Below, one piece after another: positions 11,604-22,734 of a DNA stretch of 64,000 bases. This DNA comes from Ooceraea biroi. Its lineage: Eukaryota > Arthropoda > Insecta > Hymenoptera > Formicidae. A program made the translations under genes and the position numbers. Positions within the stretch are counted from its first letter, which is position 1; every line of letters begins with the position of its first letter. The stretch covers positions 12,114,601-12,178,600 of the forward strand of contig NC_039517.1 of NCBI RefSeq assembly GCF_003672135.1. The letters are read 5' to 3'. Below the pieces are notes generated by a model. That model had not been told where the DNA came from and made no database searches. It was given only the letters and a program-made list of their open reading frames with translations.

Positions 11604-12536
11604 TCAAGAGACACGGCAGTGTCTTGCGCCAAGTATACGCGCAGCGCGAGACCGCACCGTGACTCTTTTACGCGAGTACGCGAGCTGCGAGTACCCGAGA
11701 TTATCAGATCTCAATAAGGGCCGAATTGATCAAGTTCTGAGTAGGCTCATTCGATAGCTTGGATGCGATTTGCATAATAAAAGTGCTTTTATATGTTTTC
11801 TACGTGCCCTAGGAGCGGAGATATTACAACCCAAAGTCCAAATCCCGAAATTTACATGTAAGAAACGTCGTCGCCATAGTCCACCACGAAAATCTTGTAC
11901 AGTTGATACTTCTGCCGCGAGAGAGCGCTAGTGATATATCTAGATACTTTGTAGTTTATTATAAAATCCAGGTCTCATTTTAATAGTTTTAATATATAGG
12001 GTATCTCACTCTATCTTATTTTTATTATACTGGGTGTCGACTTTTGATTATAATATATAGGGTGTTATATTACACAGGGTGTCGACTTTTGACTATCATA
12101 TATAGAGTGTCCGATTTTAAGTGACCAACCCAAAAAACTTGTATCTCTGTTTCGAGAAAAATTTGACACGATAAATTAAACGTTATTTATTCCAATGATT
12201 AAGATGTGAAAATAAAATCTGTTAAGCTATATTAATTGGCTTTCCACTTTTACCTTCCTAATCACTCAATTATATTATACCATACAGGTCTCAATTTTAA
12301 AATATAGAGTATCTCACAGTATCTAATTATATTATACAGGGTGTCAACTTTTGATTATACTATATAGAGTGTCCGATTATAATTGACCAAACCGAAAAAC
12401 TTGTATCTCTGTTTCGAGAAAAATTTGACACGATAAATTAAACTTCATTTATTCCGATGATTAAGACGTGAAAATAAAATCTGTTAAGCTATATTAATTC
12501 GCTTTCCTCTTTTACCTTCCCTATCACTCAGTTATA
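11604..12536 (+). repeat. T1-type element, unit 2 of 3
   Basis: Same beginning: TCAA, GAGACAC-GGCA-GTGTCTT hairpin (one G-T pair), CGCCAAGTA at 11627-11635, preceded by A. The shared leader ACGCGCAGCGCGAGACC follows. It is shorter than unit 1 and contains fewer GGGTGTCC subrepeats. Confidence 0.8.
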
Positions 12537-13286
12537 TCAAGAGACATGGTAGTGTCTCGCGCCAAGTATACGCGAAGCGAGACCGACCGGGTATCTTTAC
12601 GCGAAGCGACGTTTTCAGAGACGCTTAGATTATCAGATCTTAATAACCTCTGAAAAGATCATTTTCAGAGTAACCTCAATGGATAGCTTGGGGTCGAATT
12701 ATATAATAAAAGTGTTTTTATTTTTTTTCTATGTGCACTACGAGTGCAGATATTACGATGCAAAGTGCAAATCTCGAAAATTTCATTTAAGAAACGTCGT
12801 CGTCGATGGTGTCTCTCTAGTTAATACTTTTGCCGCGAGAGGCGCTAGCGGTATATCTAAATATCTTATTGTTAGTAATTTCCGGTTTTATAGAGGTCTT
12901 ATTTTAATTATAATATATAGGGTATCTCACTTTATCTTATCTTATAATATACTGGGTGTCGGCTTTCTATTATAATATATAGAGTGTCCGATTTTAATTG
13001 ATAAACCTGAAAAACTTGTATTTGTGATTCTAGAAAAATTTGACGCGATAAATTAAACTTTATTTATTCCGATAATTAATTATAAATACTGGGTGTGTAC
13101 TTTTGATTATAATATATAGGGTGTCCAATTTTTATTGACCAACCGAAAAACTTCTATTTGCGGTTTTATAATATACTGGGTGTCGACTTTGGATTATAAT
13201 ATATAGGGTGTCCAATTTTTATTGATCACCCAAAAAACTTGTATTTACGATTTTATAATATACTGGGTGTTGACTTTTGATTATGG
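12537..13286 (+). repeat. T1-type element, unit 3 of 3
   Basis: Starts TCAA, GAGACAT-GGTA-GTGTCTC hairpin, CGCCAAGTA at 12560-12568, preceded by A. Internal GGGTGTCC subrepeats run to about 13286. There is no inverted right terminus; the array passes into a different tandem repeat. The 98-residue frame at 12679-12975 is not a gene. Confidence 0.78.
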
Positions 13287-13789
13287 TTTACACGCGATAT
13301 CTCGCGAACAGAGCGTCCTAGAGGGTTCGTTCAGGGCCCATTCGACGGGGAGTTTCGAGCCGCGTTGAATGCTGCCAGAAACAACCCTCTATCTCTCATA
13401 GTTTCCGAGATAGTTGCAATTTTCTTTGATAAATAGTTTTTTCGCGATATCTCGTGACCGGAGCGTTCTGGAGGGTTCGTCCAGGGCCCATTCGACGGGT
13501 ATTTTCGAGCCGCGTCGAATGCTGCCAGAAACAACCCTCTATCTCTCATAGGCCGGTATTCATAGTCGGATCTTATATTTAAGACCGTCTTAGGTTTATC
13601 TGCAGATGTTGTATAGATCATTTCATTGGCTACGGAGTATTTGAAGATACACTTAAGACTGTCTTAAATATAAGATCCGACTATGAATACCGGCTATAGT
13701 TTCCGAGATATTTGCAATTTTCTGTATAAATGGTTTTTACGCGATATCTCGCGAACGGAGCGTTCTGGAGGGTTCGTTCAGGGTTCAGG
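13287..13789 (+). repeat. tandem repeat of about 150-bp units
   Basis: Units start near 13287, 13436 and 13735 with CGCGATATCTCGCGA, continue through GAGGGTTCGTTCAGGG and end near AACCCTCTATCTCTCATAG. The palindromic start is notable. The second unit is split by the MITE at 13551-13695. The 96-residue minus-strand frame over this region is a by-product. Confidence 0.75.
13551..13695. mobile_element. Harbinger-like MITE, 145 bp, ATA target duplication
   Basis: Inverted ends GGCCGGTATTCATAGTC and AGCCGGTATTCATAGTC, with the CTTATATTTAAGAC block shared by both arms. It interrupts CTCTCATAGTTTCCGAG, which is intact in the neighbouring tandem unit at about 13400, so the empty site is known. ATA (13548-13550 and 13696-13698) is duplicated. 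A three-base duplication and GGCC ends fit PIF/Harbinger elements; that assignment is inference. Confidence 0.8.
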
Positions 13790-13948
13790 GTTAGTTTTGT
13801 AGAGTTCTTTTTTGAAAGAACTTCGGGTTTGAAAGATATCAATTTTGTAGAGTTCTTTTTTTTAAAGAATTTCGGGTTTGAAAGAACTTCGGGCGCTTAT
13901 ACTTGGCGCTTTTTTATACCTTTTTTTAAAAAAGTAATTTTGTTGTGA
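13790..13948 (-). repeat. T4-type terminal fragment
   Basis: Contains GTAGAGTTCTTTTTTGAAAG units as in the foldback arms, then TACTTGGCG at 13900-13908 and the ACCTTTTTTT/AAAAAA hairpin, ending GTTGTGA at 13948 followed by T. It is the reverse of the left end of the foldback element at 5334, and so a second sighting of that terminus. Confidence 0.72.
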
Positions 13949-13952
13949 TATT

Positions 13953-14660
13953 GAAAATACCGTAAACTCAGAAATGAAAAAGTTCTACCGCTTAGAAATT
14001 TTTTCTTTTTCCGAGTAGTTCTGATTGTGAGATGTTTATATTGTTAATTGGCATATTGCTTAGAGTTCTCTGCTATTGAAAATACCGTAAACTCAGAAAT
14101 GAAAAAGTTCTAGCCCTTAGAAATTTTTTCTTTTCCGAGAAGTTCTGGGTTGATGATATCATTATTTATTATATTGCCTAGAGTTCTCTGCTATTGAAAA
14201 TACCGTAAACTCAGAAATGAAAAAGTTCTCGAGTTGAAAGTTTTTTTCTTCTCAGAGGAGTTCTGAGTTGATGATATAATTAATTTTTATATTGCCTAGA
14301 GTTCTCTGCTATTGAAAATACTGTAAAACCAGAAATGAAAAAGTTCTAGCCCATAGAAATTGATTTATTATTATGCGATCTACATTGTATAATTCCAAAC
14401 AGAATTAAGAAATTTGTACATTGTCTTGAATCGGAACCTTGTATAAAATAGAGATCAAATATGCGAATACTTATATCACTTGGAAAAAATATTGCAACAC
14501 GTAGTTTTGATTAAAACTGCATAAATAATATAGAAATTTTTTCTTTATCCGGTTAGTTCTGAGATATTTATAGTTTTATTTTTTATATTGCCTAGATTTC
14601 TCTGCTATTGAAAATACCGTAAACTCAGAAATGAAAAAGTTCTTTAACTGGGAAAGATTT
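13953..14660 (+). repeat. 118-bp satellite array
   Basis: Units begin ATTGAAAATACCGTAAACTC near 13953, 14075, 14192, 14309 and 14605. They continue with ATGAAAAAGTTCTAGCCC and end in TTGCCTAGAGTTCTCTG. The stretch 14360-14540 is more diverged. No coding capacity. Confidence 0.8.
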
Positions 14661-14686
14661 TTTAACTGGGTCCATGAATAAACATT

Positions 14687-14835
14687 TGCAAAGGAGTGTT
14701 CTAACTAACATGGATTTTGGATTGCGATATGGACTATCAATACATCTTTGCAAATGACCGTTGTAACTACTAATATGGATTTTTGATTTCGCTTATGGTT
14801 TACTGATATACATTGAAGATGGTCTAACGAATAGA
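14687..14835 (+). repeat. direct repeat, copy A
   Basis: About 150 bp around GGATTTTGGATTGCGATATG, repeated at 16372-16518 (continuing after the mariner at 17807). Copy A keeps CTGATATACATTGAAGATGG uninterrupted, which is the empty target of the mariner inserted in copy B. Confidence 0.85.
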
Positions 14836-14842
14836 CCGTAAC

Positions 14843-16176
14843 CACAGTATATACAGCAATTTTAGCCTAGGTGAAAATGAAGCGCATGCGCGGGCATGGT
14901 AGGTAACCAATCACAGCATTCTGATCCTTTTAACTGCTGTAACGACAAAATTGACAGCAATCTACGACCACGAGTTTAGTGACCACGAGTGATTAAAGCG
15001 ATTTTATCGAAGTGATAAAATAAGAAAGCGAAAGTGAAAGGAGTTTAGTGCAGTGAATAGTGTTCAGTGAACAGTGTTCAGTGAATAGTATTCAGTGTTC
15101 ACAAAGAAAAAACATTAGGGAAGTGACAAATCGTACAGAGTTTCATTTCTCTTGTCGAAGAGCATTTTCATTTTATTTTTGTTCCAGAGGATATCCTTTC
15201 GGAAAAACAGGAACAATGTTAGAAGATCAAGTAAAGAAAAAATCAAGTGCATGGTGCGTGATAAAAGATTGTAATAAAAATACTGTGGAAAAAAGACATT
15301 TGTTTCGGTTTTCAAAAGAACATGACAGGTATGGTTTTGATAAATAATTGTTTTTTAAACCAATTAATTAAAAAAGGTAAAACTACACAGGAGGGTGATC
15401 TTGACAACATATGTCAAGGTCAAGATCATTAGAGCAGGTTCCCCTAAACAGGAGTTTTACCTTAAAAAATTATATTTTATATTAACAAAAACGTTTCTTT
15501 CTTGGAGCGCATGAGTTGTCTTTGTTTGGAAATGTAAATCAACATTTTCATTTTAGAGTTCTTTTTCGAAATAAGTTTTAAAAGCGATGTTTCTTAATTA
15601 ATGTCACTTAATTAATTTATGAGATATTTCTTGTATATATGTTTAATTATATTTAGTATCAGCTGTCAAACTTGAAAATTTTTTTCTCCTAAATATAGAT
15701 TTTTTATTGTTATTGTTTTTTAAATGACGACAGATTTAAATGTACAAATACATAGCAGAGTGAACTGTACGAATTACAATTATTCTTTAAATTATGTTTA
15801 ATATTTTGTTATTAATCCGAAACGAAACATTTTTCCTTTAAAAAGTTTTTTTACATATTCCAAAAGGTACGTGCTCGTAACGACACGAGCAATATTCTAT
15901 TTTTGTCTAATATTCGGTGAGCAATAAAGATAAAATGATGCTCGCATCGTTGAGAGCGCCAAATGGTATGCAACGATAGTAACAGACACATTTCATCCTA
16001 CGCAAGTGTTCCACTTGGCGCTTTCAACGATGCGGGAACGTACTATGTATAGTATGTATGTAATACCTTGGAAAGAAATGATTGGTTACCTACCATGCCC
16101 GCGCATGTGCAGTTTGTTTTAACCTACGCTAACATCAAAGGTGCCGACAGAGAGTTGCGCTACTGTATATACTGTG
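14843..16176 (+). mobile_element. P-element-like transposon, internally deleted
   Basis: The inverted ends begin CACAGTATATACAG, and CCGTAAC is duplicated at 14836-14842 and 16177-16183 (7 bp). Subterminal blocks GCGCGGGCATGGTAGG at both ends are also inverted. Inside is a THAP-type exon. THAP domains, CA-starting ends and 7-8-bp duplications fit the P superfamily. The catalytic exons are missing, so it is non-autonomous. 14960-15110 carries short AGTGTTCAGTGAA repeats. 15360-15460 holds a fragment related to 6890-6960. Confidence 0.72.
15216..15328 (+). CDS. THAP-like zinc-finger exon of the P-like element
   Basis: An ATG at 15216 opens a short frame with WCVIKDC (Cys-x4-Cys) followed by RHLFRFSKEHDR, which resembles the start of a THAP domain, the C2CH DNA-binding module of P-type transposases. 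At 15329 the sequence GTATGG could be a splice donor; without splicing the frame ends after six more residues. No second exon with the remaining Cys and His ligands was found before 16176, so the product would be truncated. The frame remains open upstream to 15060, but that part is a tandem repeat. Confidence 0.55.
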
Positions 16177-16371
16177 CCGTAACGTTTGTTGATTGATTTG
16201 TACTCAAATTAAATTATATTAAGCACGTAGATCATGCTTCGCTCTGATTATATTATTTTACATTATTTCGATATATTTATAGAGTTGATTGGTTCTTTGA
16301 TTATTTAGCGTAAATATGCGCTTTTTTACTTTCATTAGATTTGGACAATGGACTGATAATTACAATTTTTT

Positions 16372-16518
16372 AACTAGGTCTATGAATATACATTTGCAAA
16401 GGATTGTTCTAACTAACATGGATTTTGGATTGCGATATGGACTATCAATACATTTTTGCAAATGACCGTTGTAACTATTAATATGGATTTTTGATTTCGC
16501 TTATAGTTTACTGATATA
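16372..16518 (+). repeat. direct repeat, copy B (mariner target)
   Basis: Copy of 14687-14835 with a few substitutions. It is broken at TA (16517-16518) by the mariner and resumes at 17807 with TACATTGAAGATGG. After that it runs into TGATTTGTACTCAAATTAAA, which also follows copy A's P-like element at about 16190. Confidence 0.85.
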
Positions 16519-17806
16519 TTGGGTTGGCCAAAAAGTAATTGCGTTTTTTTCCAATAGATGGACATACATGTCTTGAAATGTAACTAACTTCATTCTAAAC
16601 CGCAAATTCATTATGTAGGTTAACAACTCACAGTTCAAGCTTGTTTTAGAAAAAGAAAGTACACGATTTCGTTAACAATTGTTTGTTTGCCGTCGATTTC
16701 AAAATGGAAAATCAAAAAGAACATTTTCGTCATATTTTGTTTTATTACTTCCGAAAAGGGAAAAATGCTGTGCAAGCTCATAAAAAGTTATCTGATGTAT
16801 ATGGCGAAGATGCTTTAAAACTGCGGCAGTATCAAAATTGGTTTACTAAATTTCGATCTGGAGATTTTAATGTGAAAGATGCACCACGCTCAGGAAGGCC
16901 AATCGAAATTGATGATGACAAACTAAAGGCACTGATCGATTCCGATCGGCGTTTAACGACACGAGAGATTGCTGAGAATCTTAACATATCGAAATCGAGT
17001 GTTGAAAACCATTTAAAACGACTTGGATACATTAGTAAGCTCGATATTTGGGTACCACATGAGCTCAAAGAAATTCATCTCACTAAGCGTATTGACATCT
17101 GCGATTCTCTTTTGAGACGTGAGGAAAATGATCCATTTTTGAAACGTATGATAACAGGCGACGAAAAATGGATCGTCTACAACAACGTCAAACGAAAAAG
17201 ATCGTGGAGCAAGCGTGATGAACCTGCTCAAAGCACTTCAAAAGCAGATATTCACCAAAGAAAGATTATGCTGTCAGTCTGGTGGGACTTTAAAGGTATT
17301 GTGTATTTTGAGCTGCTTGCAAGGAATCAAACCATTAATTCAGACGTATACTGTCGTCAACTGGATAAATTAAATGATGCCATCAAACAGAAACGTCCAA
17401 AATTGGTGAATCGCAAAGGTGTTGTGTTTCACCATGATAACGCTAGACCACATACAAGTTTGGTCACTTGTCAAAAATTGTTGCAGCTTGGATGGGATGT
17501 GTTACCACATCCACCATATTCGCCAGACCTGGCACCATCAGATTACCATTTGTTTCGTTCTTTGCAAAACGCCTTGAATGGTAAAACTTTTACTGCTGAT
17601 TAGGATATCAAATCGTTCTTGGAATTGTGTTTTGCTGAAAAAGATAAGAACTTTTTTGAGCGCCGAATCATGAAGTTGCTTGAAAAATGGCAAAAGATAA
17701 TCAAACAATATGGACAATATATTGCTTAATAAAGTTTTTATTTCCCATGAAAAATTCACCTTTTATTTATATAAAAAAAAACGCAATTACTTTTTGGCCA
17801 ACCCAA
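16519..17806 (+). mobile_element. mariner transposon, 1288 bp
   Basis: Terminal inverted repeats TTGGGTTGGCCAAAAAGTAA at both ends, flanked by TA at 16517-16518 and 17807-17808. The length is standard for mariner. It carries a single transposase frame with one stop. The empty site is visible in the neighbouring repeat at about 14805-14815, so the boundaries are certain. Confidence 0.95.
16704..17729 (+). pseudogene. mariner transposase, one premature stop
   Basis: Reads 341 residues from the ATG at 16704 with a single in-frame TAG at codon 300. It begins MENQKEHFRHILFYYF. A helix-turn-helix region follows, with WFTKFRSGDFNVKDAPRSGR, then WVPHEL. The catalytic blocks are GDEKW, HHDNARPH and YSPDLAPSDYHLF, the mariner DD34D pattern. 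After the stop, the same frame continues DIKSFLEL to KWQKIIKQYGQYIA. All catalytic Asp residues lie before the stop, but the conserved C-terminal tail would be lost. The rest of the frame is clean, so the insertion is fairly recent. Confidence 0.93.
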
Positions 17807-17861
17807 TACATTGAAGATGGTCTAACGAATAGACCGAAACTTTGTTGATTGATTTGTACTC

Positions 17862-18485
17862 AAATTAAATTGTCATAATATATCGTTCAAAATTAGAAGA
17901 ATTATTTACTTATGATTGCGACGCTATCACGATGATTTCATTTAAACAAGTAAATTTAAATTTTTTATAGGTTTTGCGATTTATATATTTATCTTAAAAT
18001 AAAACATTACCCAAAAGTATTAAAATCAGTTTTAATTTATAATAAATTACATCATGCATGTGTGAACGGCAGCTTGACAGACAAAATCGCTTTGCATGTG
18101 TATGGGCGAACATATGTACGTGAGTCTGAACCTGAATTGCATGGAAAAGGAAAATGAAACATCACAATTATAATATACGATTACAATATCTCAAGACTGA
18201 CTGCATCAATCTTGATCAAATTGGTCGCAATCAAAAGCTTGCACCCATATTATATAATAAAAGTGCCGGTAGATTTTTGATAACGGCTTTAGTTACTGAA
18301 ATATTTTAATCATAAGTTTATGTGACTTGTCAAATGATATAAATTCCAGATAAGCTATACGGTAGCGCTCGACGTCTATGCACTGAACTTGGTAACGCTC
18401 GATGTTTATGCAGTGATTCTCATTGTTCGGAGCTTTATTTTTTATTTTTATGTACTTGGCGTCGCGACGCTACCGTGTCGCTTGA
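17862..18485 (+). repeat. T2-type repeat, right-end copy
   Basis: Closely parallel to 9690-10316. It ends with TACTTGGCG (18453-18461), hairpin GCGACGC-TACC-GTGTCGC, then TTGA (18482-18485), followed by T. No left partner terminus was found nearby. Confidence 0.8.
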
Positions 18486-19335
18486 TATATATATTCCTCA
18501 CGTTTTGTATATCATTTTCTAATTATTTTTCAATACATTCAATAAATTGTAATACTGCACTAACATAATCCGGAAAAACTGAATGGTAACAAATTTTGAC
18601 GTTAAATTTGGTGATGCTGCAGTATTAAACATCGTTTATATTCCTTAAATGCCCAATATTAGATGTATACTTTTAACTGCTGGAAATCAATGTTAACTAA
18701 ACTTTATGGCAGTTGTGGAAGACAACAGTTTTTTCAAACTAGTTTAATGAATTACATTTGGTTAAAACGAAATGGAACGGGACCTAAAAGTGGAAAATCT
18801 AAAAAGATGACAAATATTTTATAAAAGTTATGCAAATTTTCTATTTTTTTAATATTGGTATTTTAAAATGTCTTTTTTAAATATATTAATAATAATTTAA
18901 ATATATCAAGATTTCTTCAAATTTTAATTTTAATTACTTTTTTGGATGTGTGTATGTACATGTTAATAAAATCGTAATTAAATATTAGTTAATCAAGTAT
19001 ATGTAAAAGTTAATAACATCAAAATCATTTGTTTGTCATGTATAGTCTGTCAATATCTATCAATGTGTGTCAATGTCTGTTCGAATCAGTCTTGATCACG
19101 CATGAATAGCAATGAATTCAAGTTTCAAGTAATTTAAGTTTTATTGCGATTGGCCGAGCAACTGTTTACTTTATTGATCTAAGAAAAACGAAGGTTTTAA
19201 AGAACAAAAGTCAATTGATTGAAGTATCGAGATACTTCAATAATCCTTAACGATTGAATGATCATGGTCATGCTTTTATTATTTTGCTCGTTAATACAGT
19301 AGCGGAGCAAGATTACAATACGCACATGCATATTA
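18486..19335. other. AT-rich stretch, nothing recognised
   Basis: No frame of useful length, RNA gene or clear repeat was identified. Several 'gtcaatgtctgt'-like short words repeat around 19050. Confidence 0.4.
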
Positions 19336-20242
19336 GAGGAAAGTCCCCGATTATGAGATACCATATCGATTTTGCCGAATGTAAGGAAATCTATCGGCAG
19401 AATTTAAAAATGTAATACGTTATCTTGAAGAGAATTTAATAAGCTTTAGGTTGGTGAAATGAAAAATCTAATTTAAATATTTCTTTTTTTGAAAATTAAA
19501 AAAATTTGAAAAAAGAGCTTTACGCAGGATCGAGAAAATGTGCTCCTAATATAAGATACCTCGAGAAATCGGTGTTAAAAGTGCAAAATACATCAGTATT
19601 GCAATTAAAAAACTTTATTAGATAGTTTTATAAAAATACTTCCACAGCCTTCGCCAAATCTTCACGATTCCACTGTCGACGCTTCCTCGTATCTCTAACC
19701 TCCATAGTCAGATTCTATAAAAATTAAATACACAAAAATACGTAATATAAATTCGTATTAACTTTTCTTTAACCTTAAGTAGTATTTTCTTTCTTTTTAT
19801 TACACTACATAATCTTTATATTCGAGCAATAATTATTTCATATTAAGAGTACCCTGAATATCTCATTATACGAGCCACACGCCTAGCGGTTCCGCGATCA
19901 TGAAATTTAACCTCTACAATTAAGCAATTCAACAAATTGCGTATTTTCCTGTTACTACGATTCTACTCTATCATTGCATACTGAATTTATTGCCAACCAT
20001 TTCTTTATTATATAATAAACAAGGTTTAAAGACTTACCTCAAGTTCCTTTGACATGTTCACAATTTCACAAACCTTTTCTTGCAAAGGCTAAACGCTATA
20101 ACGAACAACGAATTTTTCACTAAATACATTTTACACCAAGAGTAATAAGTTCATGGTGGAACTAACAGATGGTGCTCACTAGTTTAGCAGAAACCTCATT
20201 ATCTCATATTAGGAGCATATCTCATAATAGGGGATTCTCCTC
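19336..20242. mobile_element. MITE-like element with TA duplication, 907 bp
   Basis: Ends GAGGAAAGTCCCCGATTATG and, in reverse, GAGGAGAATCCCCTATTATG, both continuing AGATA. TA flanks both sides. The phrase GTGCTCCTAATATAAGAT at about 19545 and its reverse near 20200 form a second inverted pair. No transposase frame is present. The TA target suggests the Tc1/mariner group. Confidence 0.68.
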
Positions 20243-21217
20243 TACTATAAGGAATTGATTTTTGTGATTAAACTATTTTACTTTATAAAATAGTTAAAAA
20301 ATACACAAAAAATGTTCATAAATTTAATTTTATAATATGTAATATGTATATTAAGTATAACAATTTTGATTATTCTCTTAATATATTAATTTTTCAATAC
20401 CTAAAAATGCTATACAAAATTTTAAAAATTTATTAAATTTCTAGTAAAATATAATTTTGTAAAAAATCTATGTTATATAAAAGTATATATTAGGTTAAGA
20501 ACACAGATAATTTTTCACTAAAATGTTTAATGTTACAACATATAATAAATTTTAGTATAATTTGCTTTGGATATTACGTGATCTGTTGCATTTTTAATAT
20601 GTTAGGAAATTTAAAAAAAATAAAATATTATCTTATTATTGTATTAATAAAAAGATGAGAGAGAGAGAGAGAGAAATATTTTTAATATTATATTATCTTT
20701 AATATATGACTTATGCATAAATATTATTTTTTGTGATAAAAAAATATATATTTTTAAAATAAAAAGTATCTTTTTTACAAGTTATATTATTTTCTAACAC
20801 ATTAAAAAATATAAAAAATTACAAAATTCTGTGATGCTAGATAGTAATATAACTTTATTTAAAATACTGAAAAATAATTTTATGTGAGACTACAACTTAA
20901 AGATCCATCACTACGTTACTGAGTATATGTATCCAGTTGCAGAACAAAGTTAGTTACAGTTGTATATTATCTTTTATGTTGAACGGATATGTGCAGAGCG
21001 TGAAAAAGGCGTAATATCTCTATCAGAATATTTAGAAATCACTTGCCATTATATAAAATTTAAAACATCGATTTAAGAAACAATTTTGTTATTTAAAAAA
21101 TTTCCTAATAAATATATAAATATATAGGTGAGTGTTACATAATCACATAAATATATAGGTGAGTGTATGAATATATTCATAATATGCATTTTAAATAAAG
21201 AGAACGTACAGAAGTTA
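20243..21217. other. AT-rich stretch with a GA microsatellite
   Basis: Contains a short GA run at about 20654-20672 and otherwise AT-rich sequence with no coding frame. Around 21120-21170 the phrase ATAAATATATAGGTGAGTGT is repeated. Confidence 0.45.
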
Positions 21218-21260
21218 TCTTTTCAAAAAAAAGTACAAAAAATTCGTCAAGTATATCCAT
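21218..21260 (+). repeat. possible diverged T-family end
   Basis: TC preceded by A, then CTTTTC-AAAAAAAAG hairpin-like sequence, a run of A and TCGTCAAGTATA, one base away from the usual CGCCAAGTATA. Suggestive only. Confidence 0.3.
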
Positions 21261-21299
21261 TTGTTGACTTTATGGATAAAATATAATATAAATTGTAAA

Positions 21300-22310
21300 A
21301 ACTTTATTGATGACTAAGCTGGCAACAATCGATGTAGAATCAGCACAACGTTTCAGCCGTAAATTCCGGTCCTTATCAAGTGCAAATTACAATATTATTA
21401 ATCAGAATATTAATCAGAAGTTACATTCTAAAAATTGAAAACAAACACATGTTATAATAAGTAATACACACTAATGAAACAACAAAGCTGAACAATCGAG
21501 TAACTAGCAAAATGTAACCGCATAATTCCTTAAGAGAGGCAAAGAACACATCAACGACTCTCATGCCCGGTTTCTTCATATCTCTCAATAGCTATCTTTC
21601 AGATAATTAAAAATTCGTTTTTTTCATTGAAACCTCTGATTACGTATCTAACGGATAGCTATTCTTCATACTACTAACTTTTGACACAAAGTGTCTAGAA
21701 TGTTACTATAAATTACCATATTCTGTCAGGTTACAAAGGTGAAGAAAACTGATTCTACGAGATATCTTTTGGATAAAGTTATCGAGAAGTGAAGAAATTG
21801 GGCCTCAGACAAAAGTCTATCCATATCTGAGGTGAAACTTATTATGAGTATCTCTAAGACCTGAACAACACAGTTCAGCCACTCATTAAAATATTATCGT
21901 ATATAATAGACAAATTTTCGATGTCATTTTGCGAATTAATAGTATTATCATGCCGTTTTATAAAGAATATTTCCGCTATTTCTCGTTTCTTCAAATGATT
22001 TTCCTGGTGCAAAATTTTGACATTCGACCAATCAAATTCATGCTTATAATGAAAACGGTGTTTGCTAACAACGGAGAATTAATCTGGATGTTTGTTAATA
22101 TCAGCTCGATGTTCTTTAATATGAGTTTCCAATTTATGTTTCGTTTGTCCTATGTAACAAGAGTCGCAATCATTATAATCTATCTTGTATACAACGCCCA
22201 TCTTTTGTTTATTCATGATTTTGTCTTTACCTAATTTGATAATATTGTTCACCTTATTCGGAATAGTAAAAATAGTGTTAAGATTATATTTCTTCAAGTT
22301 TTTTCAAAAT
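21300..22310 (-). pseudogene. Penelope-like retroelement fragment (GIY-YIG part)
   Basis: A 5'-truncated Penelope-type element. The minus-strand frame from 22297 reads IPNKVNNIIKLGKDK, then VVYKIDYNDCDSCYIGQTK, the GIY-YIG endonuclease signature with its Cys pair. One stop at about 22080 interrupts; the same frame continues EFDWSNVKILHQENH and KKREIAEIFFIKRHDNTINS to about 21893. The 3' part (about 21310-21380) carries ACGTTTCAGCCG and CCTTATCAAG, matching the conserved ends of the other Penelope copies at 25470, 57930 and 60680. The reverse transcriptase is missing. Confidence 0.82.
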
Positions 22311-22329
22311 TTCAACTAATTTTAAACCA

Positions 22330-22557
22330 ATGCTTCAATATGCTTGGTACGCATCAAAATTAATAGAAGAAAGGCCGATATTTTTAAATATGAATGAGAT
22401 TTGTTTTCCGATAACAATATTTAAAAAATTATGCTCTTGTAAAAATCAAAGGTTTATTCAATGCGTCTACTGTAAAAAAATATTATGTTTTAAATGTTTT
22501 TTGATAAATATCACCCTAAAACATGTAATTCTTGTGAATCTGATACTGATTAATTAA
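22330..22557 (+). CDS. short Cys-rich open frame, unknown
   Basis: A 75-residue frame with CSCKNQRFIQCVYCKKILCF, a set of Cys pairs like a small zinc-binding module of the kind seen at transposase C termini. I do not recognise the family. It sits between a Penelope relic and a Tc1 element and has no identifiable upstream domain. It may be chance or a transposon tail. Confidence 0.25.
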   Translation: MLQYAWYASKLIEERPIFLNMNEICFPITIFKKLCSCKNQRFIQCVYCKKILCFKCFLINITLKHVILVNLILIN

Positions 22558-22734
22558 ATACTTATGAATAATATATTTTGATTATTAAAAATACAAGTCT
22601 TCAGTTTTTGTTATTAAATATAAAATCAGATTTAAGTTTTCTTATTGAATTCCTTTGCCTATTTTCCTTTTTATAAAATGTTTCTTGCATAACACAATTA
22701 ACTAATTATAATTAATTTGTATTATTTGTATATA

